Source of the DNA: Hygrocybe punicea
Taxonomy: Eukaryota; Basidiomycota; Agaricomycetes; Agaricales; Hygrophoraceae
Reading direction: 5' to 3'
Assembly: GCA_963556145.1 (NCBI GenBank)
Contig: OY744461.1
Span: forward strand, 1,612,001-1,676,000
Length of the DNA: 64,000 bases
Part shown: positions 1 to 11,720 of the stretch, one piece after another
Position numbering within the stretch: the first letter of the stretch is position 1
Layout of the letters: each line of letters opens with the position of its first letter
Made by a program: the position numbers and the translations under genes
The notes under the pieces: generated by a model
The model's input: the letters and a program-made list of their open reading frames with translations, nothing else
Told to the model about the DNA's origin: nothing
The model's database searches: none

Positions 1-1466
1 TATGTCTTGATATACTTTTCTCAAATATTTGCAGCTCAATCTATTGCTAAAAAGTAGAACAAAGCTGTCCTTGAAAGAGAGGAGATGAAGGTTGCCTTGG
101 ATGAGTTGACTGACAGACTTAGTGATGAGTGGATTGCAGAATGGACATAGTTGGAAGAACTGGCTATGAATGAATGTGGGGACATGTTAAAAGTGTATGA
201 TGTAGCTGAAACCCACGGTAAGCTTCAGTTTATGTAGCTGCCATTCAGTATATTGATATGTCAATCTAGCTTGCAGTCTTGCAGATGTGCAGTTGGAACT
301 GGCTGAAATGGAAAACAAGTCTGGTGATAAGATGGGATATTCCAATATTTTGTCAATAGGATTGAATGTGGAGGAGGAATAGTATGTATTTATTGATTTA
401 CTGAAGCTCATGTTATTTCTCACTCATTCTAACATGGAATGGCTCTTTGTCAGTACATACGAACACTGCACAGACCATCATTGGCTGACAAAAAGAACCT
501 TCTCAAGAAATGACAGAAAGTCCAAGCTCATATTGTCAGCTTTGAAAAGAAGCTATCAGCGCTCACTATCACGAATAATGTAGAGAGTGCAGATCTCATC
601 AGAATTGGTATGTCTGAGGGTGGGGATGAAGAACAGGATCTATCAGATGATGAGGAAGAAATCAACCATACAGCTGAAAAGGTTATACTTCTGCTTCCAT
701 CAAATCTTACTCCAGAGTGTCAAAATTGGCCAGGACTAGTTGAAGGTGGCCTTGGGTGGAAAATCCATCATAATGTGCAAAAAAGTCTGAATCATTCTCA
801 TATTTATAGATGTCAACTTAATTGTTTTACCTGTAGATTCGGAATTCAAAAAGTACTAAACAATCCACAAGAGTCTGGAGCCAGATTCACACACTGGATG
901 GGAAAATTGCAACAATTGTAGCCAGCTACAATCATGCTCATGAAGGACGGCAGTGACTTGGCTACATTGATTCCAATTATCATCCTATTAACAAAGGTGA
1001 CCTTCAGATGCCTGCAGATATTACTGAGGCAAACAGAATTGGGCAAAAGTCTTACAAGCTGCCATGGTTCTGGAGAATTGGAAATCAGGATAGTGATGAA
1101 TCAAGTGAATATATGAAAGACTGTGGGTGCATATCTGAGTGTTCAACACAGTTAATAATGAAAGTATTTATAGTTTACAGGGTCAATTGTTTATGAAGCC
1201 ATGCAAGATATCATCGATGGAATGAACAGGTCATTCAACTTCACCATGAGATGAAATGGACCATCAACTACTTTAAATTCCACAAGGATAAGTAAGAAAA
1301 TTGGGCAATGCAGCAAGAAATGGAGGGGGATGAGTCACTGTACAACCAGGGATTAAGAAGCTATGCTTCCAAGCAAGCTCAAACCTGGGCAAGGTTAGAG
1401 TCAAGAGCATATCATTTATTTGATTCAATTTTGGGGGATAGTAGAAGTACAAACAAGGTGTATTAA
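1..1466 (+). pseudogene. KDZ-type transposase, C-terminal half, decayed
   Basis: I read this as the C-terminal half of a KDZ (Kyakuja-Dileera-Zisupton) DNA transposase; the 5' part lies outside the window. Visible pieces are an acidic stretch (DLSDDEEEINHTAE, near 630-680), a segment ending in WFWRIGNQDSDES near 1060-1100, and a helical tail (RWNEQVIQLHHEMKW near 1220-1260, then ARLESRAYHLFDSILGD near 1390-1440) before a TAA at 1464-1466. There are in-frame stops (for example near 150 and 915) and frame changes, so it is dead. The same protein recurs on the minus strand at 27.0-27.9 kb, including the acidic motif and the adjacent minisatellite. Family assignment is from general pattern and moderately secure. 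Confidence 0.62.
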
Positions 1467-1514
1467 ATTAGTGTGAACTTGACAAATGTACAACAAGTTT
1501 GGATGGTAACTGTT

Positions 1515-2210
1515 GGGCCAGGATTATGCTGAGAGCTCCAGCCTAGACCATCTCAGTTGGCCCAGGATATATCCTGAGAACATCAGCCTGGACCATCCCA
1601 GTTGGGCCAGGATATATCCTGAGAATATCAGCCTGGACCATCTCAGTTGGCCCAGGATATATCCTGAGAACATCAGCCTAGATCATCTCAGTTGGGCCAG
1701 GATATGTCCTGACAGCATCAGCCTGGACCATCCCAGTTGGGCCAGGATATATCCTGAGAATATCAGCATAGACCATTTTAGTTGGCCCAGGATATATCCT
1801 GACAGCACCAGCCTGGACCATCCCAGTTGGGCCAGGATATATCCTGAGAATATCAGCCTAGACCATCTCAGTTGGGCCAGGATATATCCTGAGAATATCA
1901 GCCTGGACCATCTCAGTTGGCCCAGGATATATCCTGGGAACATCAGCCTAGACCATCTCAGTTGGGCCAGGATATATCCTGACAGCATCAGCCTGGACCA
2001 TCCCAGTTGAGCCAGGATATATCCTGAGAATATCAGCCTAGACAATCCCAGTTGGCCCAGGATATATCCTGAGAATATCAGCCTAGACCATTTTAGTTGG
2101 CCCAGGATATATCCTGACAGCACCAGCCTACACCATCTCAGTTGGCCCAGGATATATCCTGAGAACATCAGCCTGGACCAGCCCAGTTGGCCCAGGATAT
2201 ATCTCAGGCT
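1515..2210. repeat. 45-bp minisatellite, about 15 units
   Basis: Tandem 45-bp unit; each copy contains the perfect dyad AGGATATATCCT plus a GCCTGGACCATC segment. Because 45 is divisible by three, the array stays open in a frame on each strand and spells a 15-residue repeat (WARIYPENISLDHLS on plus), which is a by-product of unit length rather than evidence of a protein. Related arrays lie at 26.5, 33.2 and 58.7 kb. Confidence 0.95.
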
Positions 2211-2298
2211 GATTCAGCTATCCCCAAGTCAGTTGGGCAATCTCATTTTCAGCCATCCCAAGTGAGTTGGTAATATCTTGCTGAATCTGGTGCTTCCT
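2211..2298 (-). mobile_element. Conserved end segment of the KDZ/minisatellite element
   Basis: About 90 bp running (minus strand) from CAGATTCAGCAAGATATTAC to GGGGATAGCTGAATC. The same segment abuts the minisatellite at 26474-26545, 33129-33212 and 58766-58857, while sequence outside it differs at each site. I infer that it is the terminus of the mobile unit, with the minisatellite as its subterminal region. Confidence 0.7.
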
Positions 2299-2299
2299 C

Positions 2300-2422
2300 A
2301 CGCGCTTGAGCCATTTTGGCCTTAGTATGTCTTTTCCTCTTTGGAATCACGTCACCCAGATGCTGATTGACATTTTTAGCACGTGTTTGGAGATGGGAAG
2401 AGTCAGTGGTGGGAGTGGACAT
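2300..2422 (-). pseudogene. N-terminal fragment of unknown basic protein
   Basis: Minus-strand reading from an ATG at 2422 gives a basic, hydrophilic N-terminus (RAKNVNQHLGDVIPKRKRH) that runs to the element end at about 2299 and is cut there. It resembles the start of an abundant class of basidiomycete hypothetical proteins, but I cannot name the family. Probably a gene truncated by insertion of the KDZ/minisatellite element. Confidence 0.4.
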
Positions 2423-2545
2423 AGTCGCAGTGATGAGTGCAAAAATGGGCAAAGTTCAACTGGAGGTTGTTAGGTCTTATTTATTCAGACTTGCTGACTT
2501 TGGATAAACTGACGTCCCACGCCCACTGCACCAGCCTGAATATTA

Positions 2546-4250
2546 ATGCCTCTGCCTCCGTTGAATAGTGGTCGACACATTCCCTGCAATTTTCCAGGGT
2601 GTAAACGATTTTTTCGCAATCGTGGTGGTCTCACAAAGCATGTCCGAACCCAACACACACGCTCATGCCCTCTCCCCCAGCTGATCATTCAAGTTCGCAC
2701 AGCTTCCCCACCGGCAATTCCGTATAACCTCTTTGATCGCCCCTCTTCTCCACCACAAGCTGCAGACTCTGACATGGAATCTGACCCACTAAACCATCTA
2801 GTCAATATTCAGTTGCAGGAAGACTGCCAATGGCCTACTGTGGAACAACATCCTCATCTGAATGGTTCGTCTGCTCCTTGTTTTTCATCTCTTAGTCTTA
2901 TTACTGATTTTGATCTATGTCATAGGTAAACCATGTGATGAAAATGGTGATTTTCTGCCCCCTGGAGCACCACCACCTGCACGAGATGACCCCCAGCCAA
3001 ATGACTGGACACCTTTTCATTCATGTTTTGAGTTCGAGACAGCGGAATTCCTCTTCAAGAAGGAACAGATGTTAGCAGGTTGTATTGACGAATTATTTGA
3101 GTTATGGGCAGCATCCAATATTGCATTGGGCGGAACTTCCCCATTCAAGAATGCTCATGATATGTACAAAACAATTGATCAGGCTACTCTCAGAGATGTC
3201 CCTTGGAAATTGTTTAAACTTCGTTATCAGGATGAAGTTGATCCCAAACAATCTCCCTCATGGATGACAGCTGAACACACTGTCTGGTACTGGGATCCTG
3301 ACCAAGTTATAAAGAATCTCCTTGCAAATCCTGATTTTGCAGGTGATATGGACTTTGCTCCCCAACGAGATTATGATGTGAATGGTCAGTGTCAATACCA
3401 TAACTTTATGACTGGCGACTGGTCATGGGAACAAGCCGTGAGTATTTCACACTTTGTGATGCTAACGATGCTCATTTCGTTGTCAGGACATTCTTGCAGC
3501 TGACCCAGCCAATCGCGGTGCCTTACTTGTCCCTATTATCCTGGGCAGTGATAAGACAATGGTCTCCGTCATGACAGGACATACATAATATTACCCGCTT
3601 TATCTGTCAATTGGCAATGTCCATAATAGTGTGCGCCGCGGTGGAGAGGTACCGAGGTACCTCTCCGGGGGCTCACGCAGGACTCGAGAGGTAAGACGGG
3701 ATGGATAGGATGATGGACTGACTACTACATCGGGAATGCTACTAACTAGGTCAACCGTGGGAGCCTGGTCACATGACTGGCAGGTCCCACTACTCCAGCG
3801 GCCAGAGGAGTGCCATTCTCATCATCACCTTTCTTGCCATTCCAATCAGTGCATTTCCCTCTCCCTATCTTTAAGATCTTGCCTTATGGACTCCTACTTC
3901 AGCTGATAGGAGCAACGCAAATAATGAAGAGTATTGTAATTTCAAACGACATTTGTTTCACACATCACTTGTGAAGATTCTTTGCTCGCTTAGGCCTGGT
4001 ATGGAGAAGCCTAAGGTCATTCGTTGCTCTGATAATCATTTCCAATGTGGAATATATGGTCTTGGATCCTACATTGCGGACTACCAAGAACAAGTACTCG
4101 TTGCATTGATTGTGTCGGGATGGTGTGCGTCGTAAGCACATTATTATCATCCTACTTATCATTATCTCAAATATCAATCTAGTTGTGTTTCGCCAGCACC
4201 GTACTTAGAGGAAGACGGGCATTCCCACACCCCTGAGCATACAGCAGGTT
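2546..4250 (+). pseudogene. Plavaka-type transposase, interrupted
   Basis: Transposase of the fungal Plavaka group (DNA transposons related to the CACTA/KDZ assemblage). It opens with a C2H2 finger near 2579-2655 (C-x4-C-x12-H-x4-H). An intron is likely at 2865-2925, then a conserved block starts NDWTPFHSCFEFETAEFL near 3000 and continues to a second likely intron at 3438-3486. Next come the motifs VPIILGSDKT and LYLSIGNVHNSVRRG, which are strongly Plavaka-like. A premature TAA lies inside this block (about 3588), and a solo LTR is inserted in the following codons at 3642-3797. Downstream fragments (YIADYQEQVLVAL near 4075, LEEDGHSHTPEHT near 4210) continue the protein to about 4250, where it is replaced by a deaminase-like sequence. 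The catalytic C-terminal part is absent. Non-functional. Confidence 0.75.
3642..3797 (-). mobile_element. Solo LTR, minus orientation, 4-bp GCGG duplication
   Basis: Reverse complement of the LTRs at 61353-61490 and 62888-63025, diverged but clear over the GGTACCTCTCC end and the ACTACATCGGGAA centre. It is flanked by GCGG at 3638-3641 and 3798-3801, a likely 4-bp target-site duplication. It interrupts the Plavaka reading frame, so it arrived after that gene. Confidence 0.75.
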
Positions 4251-4253
4251 ATA

Positions 4254-5686
4254 TTGCATTATCCTGATGCAGGTTCATGGGTGTTGTGGCTCACCAAGTT
4301 ACGGGCTGCATTCCACAATGTGTTGCAGATGAAGTTGGAAGGGGCAACTGTGTACAATGAAGACACATATGTAGAATTTCACCAGTTCCTCATTGCCCTA
4401 CTTCTTGGCTACTGGAAGGCACTCGCGGTCTTTCATCAAGCAATGACTGATGCAGGGAATGGGAAGGGTCAAGGTGGTGATACAGACACCGCGAAAGAGG
4501 AGATGAGAGAGGGGGTGACCCAGAACGCCGTGGACAGGACCAAGAGTCATTTGTCCCACAGTGCCATGATACTGTGCCATTTTTCTTACTTGCTGCGGCG
4601 CATCGCATACTCCCAAGTGCTCTAAAACCATTTGGCCATGTTGGATGCTGGGAGGCTCCTCAGCCTCCCCCTAGATGCTCCTTCGATGAGGAGCTGATAT
4701 TCAGGTTACATTGAGGCTACTTCACCACAGAAACCCCACGTGTGTGACAGCCGCCTTCCATGTGGAGACATGGACAGAGATGAGGACATGGAGGCAGAGT
4801 TACAACATCTGCGATGGGACTTGCAGGAATCGGTTTCCCCGATCCTGCAATGGATACACCTCCAAGCTCATCACTTCGCCGCTCTCAGAATGTTGTCTAT
4901 ATCCAGTACCTGTGGGGCCGATGATATCATCATGTCCCCCCTTGCTGTAAGGAGTCCTCGCACCCCCAATGCTTCATCTTTCTTACTGGAGCCATGGGAA
5001 GTCACAATAAACAAACTCACAGAACAACTGAACCCGGTAGGCATAGCTCAGTTCTTTGCGGATTTTCAATCATTCGATGCTCAGTTAGCTATCAAGTTAC
5101 TTCAGCAGCAACATGATGATGGCAAACTTGATGCAAAACAGCACCACATCTGGGAGGAACTTTCCTCCCGAGCCCCACAGTGCCTTGGTAACTTTCATTG
5201 TGAGGCAGTATTGGCATCCCTTATGAAATACACCCAAGATGATAACTGCGAAGATGTCATGTCACCTGAGAAAGTTGTTGAGGTACGACTCATAGTAATT
5301 TCCATTTTCATTGCATACTTAATTGTTGGTAGAGTTTGGATCAAAACCTCATTACTGTATCAGGACTCTGCTGTCCTGTTTGTTGGGACCTTCTTGATGT
5401 TGTAAGGGCAGGGTCTGTGGATTTCCAGGTTTATGCCCATCATGCAACTCTTCTTCTTGCGGAGTTACCATCATGGCTTCCCTCCAAATTGCTGTAGGGT
5501 ATGGTTTTGAGATACAGGCTCTATCTACATTGTGAACTGACACTGTTGATAGCAAGAGAGGCTGAGGCCAAGGTTTTCCAGGCTAGCATTCAGAGTTTCT
5601 CTCAAAATGATCACCCTGCTGATAACACTCCATCCCATGAATTATTTATCCTGGAGACCATAGGGCTGGCATGGGTCTGGAGATAA
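4254..5686 (+). pseudogene. OTT_1508-like nucleic acid/nucleotide deaminase remnant
   Basis: Fragments of one protein run through this interval. The upstream helical part (LWLTKLRAAFHNVLQMKLEG, 4280-4340, then LSHSAMILCHFSYLLRR near 4550-4600) is followed by a frame break and a second part starting near 4740. A deaminase-like zinc site is visible: HCEAVLASLMKY near 5199-5232 supplies a His-x-Glu motif, and after a likely 48-bp intron (5285-5332) the next exon carries CCPVCWDLL near 5370-5395, supplying the Cys-x2-Cys. The pattern fits the expanded fungal OTT_1508-like deaminases, which have uncharacterised roles. Stops near 4685 and 5490 and the lack of a proper 5' end make it a pseudogene. 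Sure of the HxE/CxxC pairing; less sure of the upstream boundary with Plavaka. Confidence 0.6.
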
Positions 5687-5690
5687 TCAA

Positions 5691-8385
5691 CTGCTACCAC
5701 TCGTATGACTGCTGTGTACTAGCCTGAGTATGTCTATTTTATTTAAACTTGTTGTATGACTGCCAGTGATTTGGACCTGGGCTGGGACTGGGACTGATGT
5801 TTTATTTTGTTTATGGTACTTCAAGTTGAAATTTAAAACCCTTCACGCTCCTTCACTGGCAAGTCCTCGTACTACTACCAGTAGCACTACCAGCGTGACT
5901 TTCACTAGTTGGCAATTGTTTCCAAACAATTAGAACTTCAAGTTCAAGCAATTGTCTCTACTCACCTTTTCCAGTTCGACCCCCTTTGTTTGACCTCCAG
6001 ATCTTGAAGTTCAAATTAGTCTTACAGAACAATCTTAGCTCAGATTTGCTGAAAATTTATTCCATTTTTTTTCACTGTCTTGGGGAGCTTGGCGGTACAA
6101 TAATATTTAATCCTTTGAAATACCTGTATTGTTTCAGATCTTTCTGCTGCTGTCCCTGTCCGAACGCAACAGCAAGCTCAACTTTCTCAGTATCCTGCCG
6201 TATTTTCAAATGGCTTTTTATATATATCATAAATTTATTCTTCTAGATACTGTACATAGCATAATATACATGAAAATATGCAAAGAAAAAAGAGAAAAAG
6301 GAAAGAAAAAATAGTGGGATATATGGGGTGCCACCGATGCATTATGGGGTGCTCACCTTCACAGAAGTGTTGCACTTGGTCTACCTTTGATGGGGAAGGG
6401 TGCTAGAGGGTGACCAACGGTAGGGACGAGTGCTGGGGGGGAGGTGGCAATGGATGGCGGGGAAGGGGCGTGGAAGCATGGTGGATGGTGGAAAAAGCAG
6501 GGATGATGGAGGGTTTCTGGCCCCGAACGAGTGCCAGGAAGCGGTCAGTACATGGGGGAAAAACCAGGAGGGAGTGGGAACTTATCTGCACCATTAAGGC
6601 CCCCAGGGCCTCCCTGCATTCCATCATCCAACAAGACAATGGAGACATCGTCCATAATGTCCCCATCATCCCTGTTGTGGTTGTCGCCATCCAAATCCGG
6701 CCTGCCATCAACTGCATGAGGATGATGGTACCAACGGTATCTTGACGATGATGACGACGATGACGGGATTGCTGTGGATGACCCTCCACATTTCCTGCAT
6801 CTCCTTCATCACTGTGCACTCAGGCCGCCACTGCCAGTTCACTTCTCATCCTTTACCTCGACTCCTACCTCATAAATCATGTCTCCCACCCTTCATTGCC
6901 GCCAAATGGCTAAAGCTACATCTAATGTGAAAATTTTTGTTGTATTAATATATCTATTCAATAATCCTCTAGTACACACCATCGGCTTGATGTGCAATCA
7001 CTATGTCAGTCACTCGTCGTTCTGCCGTTGACGATCACTTCCTGGTGGGTGATCAAAACCTTCCAATACGTGTGTGCTGACCTCGACGGTGACAGCAAGG
7101 ACAGTCCGTCCGAGTCCGCTATGGTACTGCATGGCAAACCGGGACTTATGTCCAGGCTGTGAATTGGGTGAGTTTTTTGTACAGTAGCTAAATCCTATGC
7201 TCATTCTGTGCAAGGGCAACCACTGCGTCCGCGTTCATGTTGAGCATCTTGGTGAAATCATCATTGATGTTTCACGGTATGATGTGAAGAACCTTAGATA
7301 ATACTGATGTGTGAGGCTGTTGATGAAACACCTTTATATCATCAATCTGCAAACAGTAACATTGGATTTATTGTATGTAAATCCAGCCCTGACAGGGCTG
7401 TTCAGACTGAGAAAGCTGAGCTAAGGATTGGGGGGAGCCGAGCACTAGCTCGGACCTGTACACAAAGGATGGTCACGCCGTGTATATTTTAGAATCCGAG
7501 TGGGCATCACAGCAAAATACGTAGGAATGACAAAGTTACATTGAACCCATCCTTGACCTTAACCTTGACCTGATGTCTACCTCCTGTACCTGCACCTCCT
7601 GTACCTCCATCCTTTGTACCTCCACCCTTTACCCTTTGTACCTCCACCCTTTGTACCTTCACCCTTTGTACCTCCATCCTCTGTATCTTCAAGTTCATGC
7701 TCTCCTGCATATATTACCAGCCATTCAGGCTCATCCTCAATGTCCTCTACCCATCTCTGGGAAGTGCCACAAGAAGGAAAATTAGACGCTTGCATTTCTT
7801 CAAAGTGCTGTTGTTGGGCTTTTTGAATGCATTCTTGCGTGATCGCTTGTTCTCATAAGTCCGCTAACCTAATTCCCTTACATACAACTGTATCTAATCA
7901 TTTTTTCTGTTGAAGAAAGTAAAAACTCAATTAGCTGGAAACACTCACTGCCGGGCTTCTCCTCACCAAACCATCTTGCACACTTCTCAAAAGATTTGGC
8001 CTCCAGATCAACCAATTTTGCTAACTTAATTTGTTTGACTTGGTCATTTGAGAATCAAGGGGTACGCTGACCACAGACTGGTGGTACGACCTTGTTTTCT
8101 TGGGCTGGTAGTGGCACTGCCCCACTTCTGGTGTTATGGATCCGTCTCTCAGATCCCCCAGCCAGAGCCTATCATGATGATAGCCATGTGTGAGTAACCA
8201 CTGGCAACAGAGGCACAAAATTATAACTTTGAAAGACCTACTCCTCTTTTGCCTTTAGTACTTTTAGCCTTAGTCATTGCTGTTCAACTATGGTACTATT
8301 AGTACTACTAGCACTGTATATTACAGTATCGGTATAGAAAGAGTGAAAGAATTCCTCAACTTGATGCTTTCAACTTTTATTCGGA
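5691..8385. other. No recognisable gene; anonymous AT- and G-rich sequence
   Basis: I see no convincing coding exons. Open frames at 6403-6819 lie in purine-biased sequence (GGTGGCAATGGATGGCGGGG type) and have low-complexity products. The only structured item is the short minisatellite at 7573-7692. Confidence 0.5.
7573..7692. repeat. Short-period minisatellite (CTTTGTACCTCCACC)
   Basis: About eight imperfect copies of a 9-15 bp pyrimidine-rich unit built around TGTACCTCCACC. Frames on either strand stay open (YLHPLYLHPLYLH) simply because of the period. Confidence 0.85.
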
Positions 8386-8434
8386 GATTGTTTAGGGCCG
8401 GTTCAGACCTTTTCAGAACCAGCCCTAAACAATC
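8386..8434. repeat. 49-bp perfect-arm hairpin
   Basis: GATTGTTTAGGGC at 8386-8398 is matched by GCCCTAAACAATC at 8422-8434, with GGTTC/GAACC extending inward after one mismatch. A related fragment GAACCAGCCCTAA occurs near 8600. Probably a very short foldback element or element end. Confidence 0.7.
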
Positions 8435-8772
8435 GCAGCATAAGTACAAATTCTTGCTTGAATAGTCACGCTTTCCCTTGTCCTCTGCATTTTCTGCCCA
8501 GTGCCAGTGTGTGCAGGAAAACACTACCCAGTCATTGCTTGCATACACCGAGGCTCCGTACTAGTAGTCATATTCAATTAGGGATGAACATTTGCAAATA
8601 ATGAACCAGCCCTAAGTTATCATGCAATAAAATAGTTTTAGTCAATGTTTGAATTCAATCACAATACTCTGGTGTAAAATGAGAAAAAAGGCTAGAGTCG
8701 ATGTAAGTCACGCTTGGGGCTTACTTCAGTGTAGAGTTCCGAATTGATTGGGTGCACTGGACAGAACCATAC

Positions 8773-10004
8773 TAGTGCTGCCAAAGTTCGGTTCAGAACC
8801 GATCCGAACCCAGTTCAAACTCTGAACCGAACTGGAAGTTCGGTTCTGTCCAGCACCTTGGGCTGAACTGAACCCCGGTTGTCTAAACGGTTCACGAGCA
8901 GTTCAGAACTGCTGAACCGATGTCCACAGGCATATATATTTTGCTCACACGAAAGTTGTACTCACATGCCGATTTCAGCAAATTTCTGTTTTTAGTCACC
9001 AAAGTTTAGTCTCAGCCACGACAACACCCTGACAAATCACCACAAGAGTGACCCTCAAATGCAAGCATTTGAGGTAAATCGGTAAGTCTTTTACATTTGT
9101 TTTAAGTCCATGACACAGTTTGCTCTCAACCACCAACAGCAATGGCGACAACAACAACGACAATGGCAACAACGACAATGGACAACGATGGGACATGTGG
9201 AGAAGGGCAGAGGGTGGTGCACCCACCTCCCATTGCAGTAGGTATGTTTTGTTTTTGTTTTTTTTCTTCGCTACTTATCAAACAAATGATGACAAGAGCA
9301 GTACCAACAACACAAACACCACACACCTGACGAGGACGACAGGCAGCGAGGACAAGGGTGACAACGGCAGCCACCACCACCACTACAACAACAACAACCC
9401 ATGGCCCTCCAAATACAACAACAACAACCCACGGCTCTCCAAATACAACAACAACAACGACAACATCAACAATGACCACCACAATGACCACAGCGACCAC
9501 GACCATGACCACGACCACTAGCATGACCACAACCACAAACACAACCATGACTGCGAGCGTGACGAAGGCCACCGCGCATCCCACCACCAATGTACCTCGC
9601 AGATGCGCATCGCCCCATCAATTGACGTCAGCGCTGCAACCGTGAGGTAACCAGGAGGATGGTGGTGTGCCCAACACCACCCGGTCACAGCTGAGGACCC
9701 GCAAACCCACCACCAATGTACCTCGTGGATGCGCACCATGATGTCAATTGACATCGGCGCTGCAACCGCGAGGTAACTGGGAGGGTGGTGTTGTGCCCAA
9801 CACCACCCAGTCACGGCTGAGGACCCACGGATTAACCCCCGCAAACCCATACCCATGGCAACAGGTATGGGTATGGGTACGGGTATGGGTTGCGGGAAAA
9901 AACCCATGATAGATTAGATAGCTACAATATATTGTGATTTCTTTTGGTAAAATGCGTGATAATACTAAAATTAAGTGTCCGAACCGTTCATGAACTCGGT
10001 TCAG
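8773..10004 (+). mobile_element. Non-autonomous hAT-like element, right end lost
   Basis: Left end TAGTGCTGCCAAAGTTCGG matches the end of the complete element at 24558-26171 (inverted end TAGTGTTGCCGAAGTTCGG) and fits the general hAT terminal pattern. Subterminal sequence is packed with GGTTC/GAACC dyads. The core is CAA/ACG-rich low complexity without a transposase. The right subterminal GAACC region (9980-10003) runs directly into the inverted arm starting at 10008, so the right terminus is missing and no duplication can be scored. Confidence 0.65.
9600..9835 (+). repeat. Two-copy tandem repeat of about 125 bp
   Basis: Two adjacent copies share GTACCTCG...GATGCGCA, TCAATTGAC(A/G)TC, GCGCTGCAACCG and CCCAACACCACCC. 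The CAATTG-centred segment is also present in tandem units of the 24.5-26.2 kb element and once near 57130, tying these non-coding cores together. Confidence 0.75.
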
Positions 10005-11324
10005 GCTCACTTCAGGCCACCCGATTTCCTAAACTTGTAGATGTAACTCAATGGGTTGTATGTTACTTCTACATGTTGAGAAATAACAGGTCTGGCCCAG
10101 GGCTAATATCCATGTCTCTGGGCTGTCCCTGGGCTATCCTGGGATGTCCCTGGGCTGTCCCTGGGCTGTCCCTAGTCCAAAGCATTGGGACAATGGGATG
10201 TCCCAGGGACATGGGACGTCCCTGGTGCCAGGGGGTCATTTGGGATGTCCCAAACTAAATTTTGGATATTTTTTTGAAATTTCTTTTTTGCTGTGGCCAC
10301 AATGATAGTGTGGTTATTGGTCAATGGAATGTTAGTAGCCATCATATACAACATATGATAGCTGTATAGCTATATGCATGTGACTTGTAGACTCTGGTTG
10401 ACCACTTCAGGCTGCCCAAATTTCTCAACATGTAGTTACATCTCAGCATTCCTACTGAAGTAACTACGTGTTGAGAAATCCACTGGTTCTCCCTGGGCCA
10501 AAGTGATCATCCCTGGTCTGACAGGTTGGGATATCCCATTGTCCCTGGTCTGATATGCTTGGACAGCCCATGGGGCAACATTTAGTGGTGGTCTTCTCCC
10601 ATGTCCCATGGGACATCCCTGACAAACGAGGTGTCTGGGGGCCATATGGGACATCCCTTAGCAATGTTTGGGCTACTATCTAGACAGCATCTGCTGCTAT
10701 CAGATATCAGCAGAGGGGGTGTCTGGGGGCATTTGGGACACCCCTTCCCTAGGTATGTAATAGAAAACTTTGAATGATGATAGCATCTAGTTGTAAATTT
10801 CAAGGCCTTGTCATGGCCACTATGGGTACCATGGGTGCTATAGCATAGTATAAGATTGTACATGCTTATTCTTTTGAGAGTCACAGAGCTGATTGTCCTT
10901 TGGGGTCAGTGGCAGGGTGGAGATAAAGCAGTTGTTTCCACTTATAAAGACAGAAGGAGTGGGAGAGGAAAAAGCTGGAGTTGTTGGGTGATGAAACTGG
11001 CAAGAGGGGGAGGATTGAGGGTGTGCTGCTAGTAAACCAATCCCTTGTGCATGTGGCAGGCTGAAGCTTGTAGGGCAGTGAGTGAGCAGAGCATGTATGG
11101 TAGACAAAGAGGAGTGAGAGGAGAGGCTGAGCTGAAAATTAAACAAGTGTATTATGAAGAAAATTTGATCATGATATCAGTTGTTATTACATCATTGGCT
11201 GTGCATACAATGGCTGACTGGGATGCAGATGCAGAGGAAAGATCTAATTGTTGATCTATGTTAAGATTAGAGTGTTTCTTGAGGAAAGTGGACTTGGGCT
11301 TAAAATAAGGAGACATCCCACAGA

Positions 11325-11720
11325 GGCTTGGTTGGGAGATCCCACAGCCTTGTCTGGGACATCCCTGCTGGCTTTTGGGATGTCCCTGCTGGCTTGTGGG
11401 ACATCCCACAGCCTTGTCCGGGACATCCCTGTCAGCTTGTGGGACATCCCGCAGCCTTATCTGGGACGTCCCTGCTGGCCTCTGGGACATTCCACCAAGG
11501 CTGTGGGACATCCCTGCTGGCTTGTGGGACATCTCTGTCAGCTTGTGGGACATCCCACTGAGGCTGTGGGATGTCCCACAGATTTGTCTGGGACATCCCT
11601 GCTGGCTTGTGGGATGTCCCCATCAGCTTGTGGGACATCCCACAGTCTTGGTGGGACATCCCTGTCAGCTTTTGGGATGTCCCAAAGGTTGTGGGACATC
11701 CCAATCTACAGGCTGGTGGG
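11325..11720. repeat. Cluster of GGGACATCCC / GGGATGTCCC motifs, left arm
   Basis: More than twenty near-palindromic TGGGACATCCCA or TGGGATGTCCCA motifs at irregular 20-40 bp spacing, alternating with GCTTGTGGGA and CAGCCTTG text. Dense subterminal motifs of this kind are typical transposase-binding sites in CACTA-like and related DNA transposons. Frames through it (CGTSLLACGTSH) are artefacts of the repeat. Confidence 0.85.

Noticed and set aside
1515..2210. CRISPR-like array
   Set aside because: Units are contiguous tandem copies without unique spacers, in a eukaryotic transposon context.
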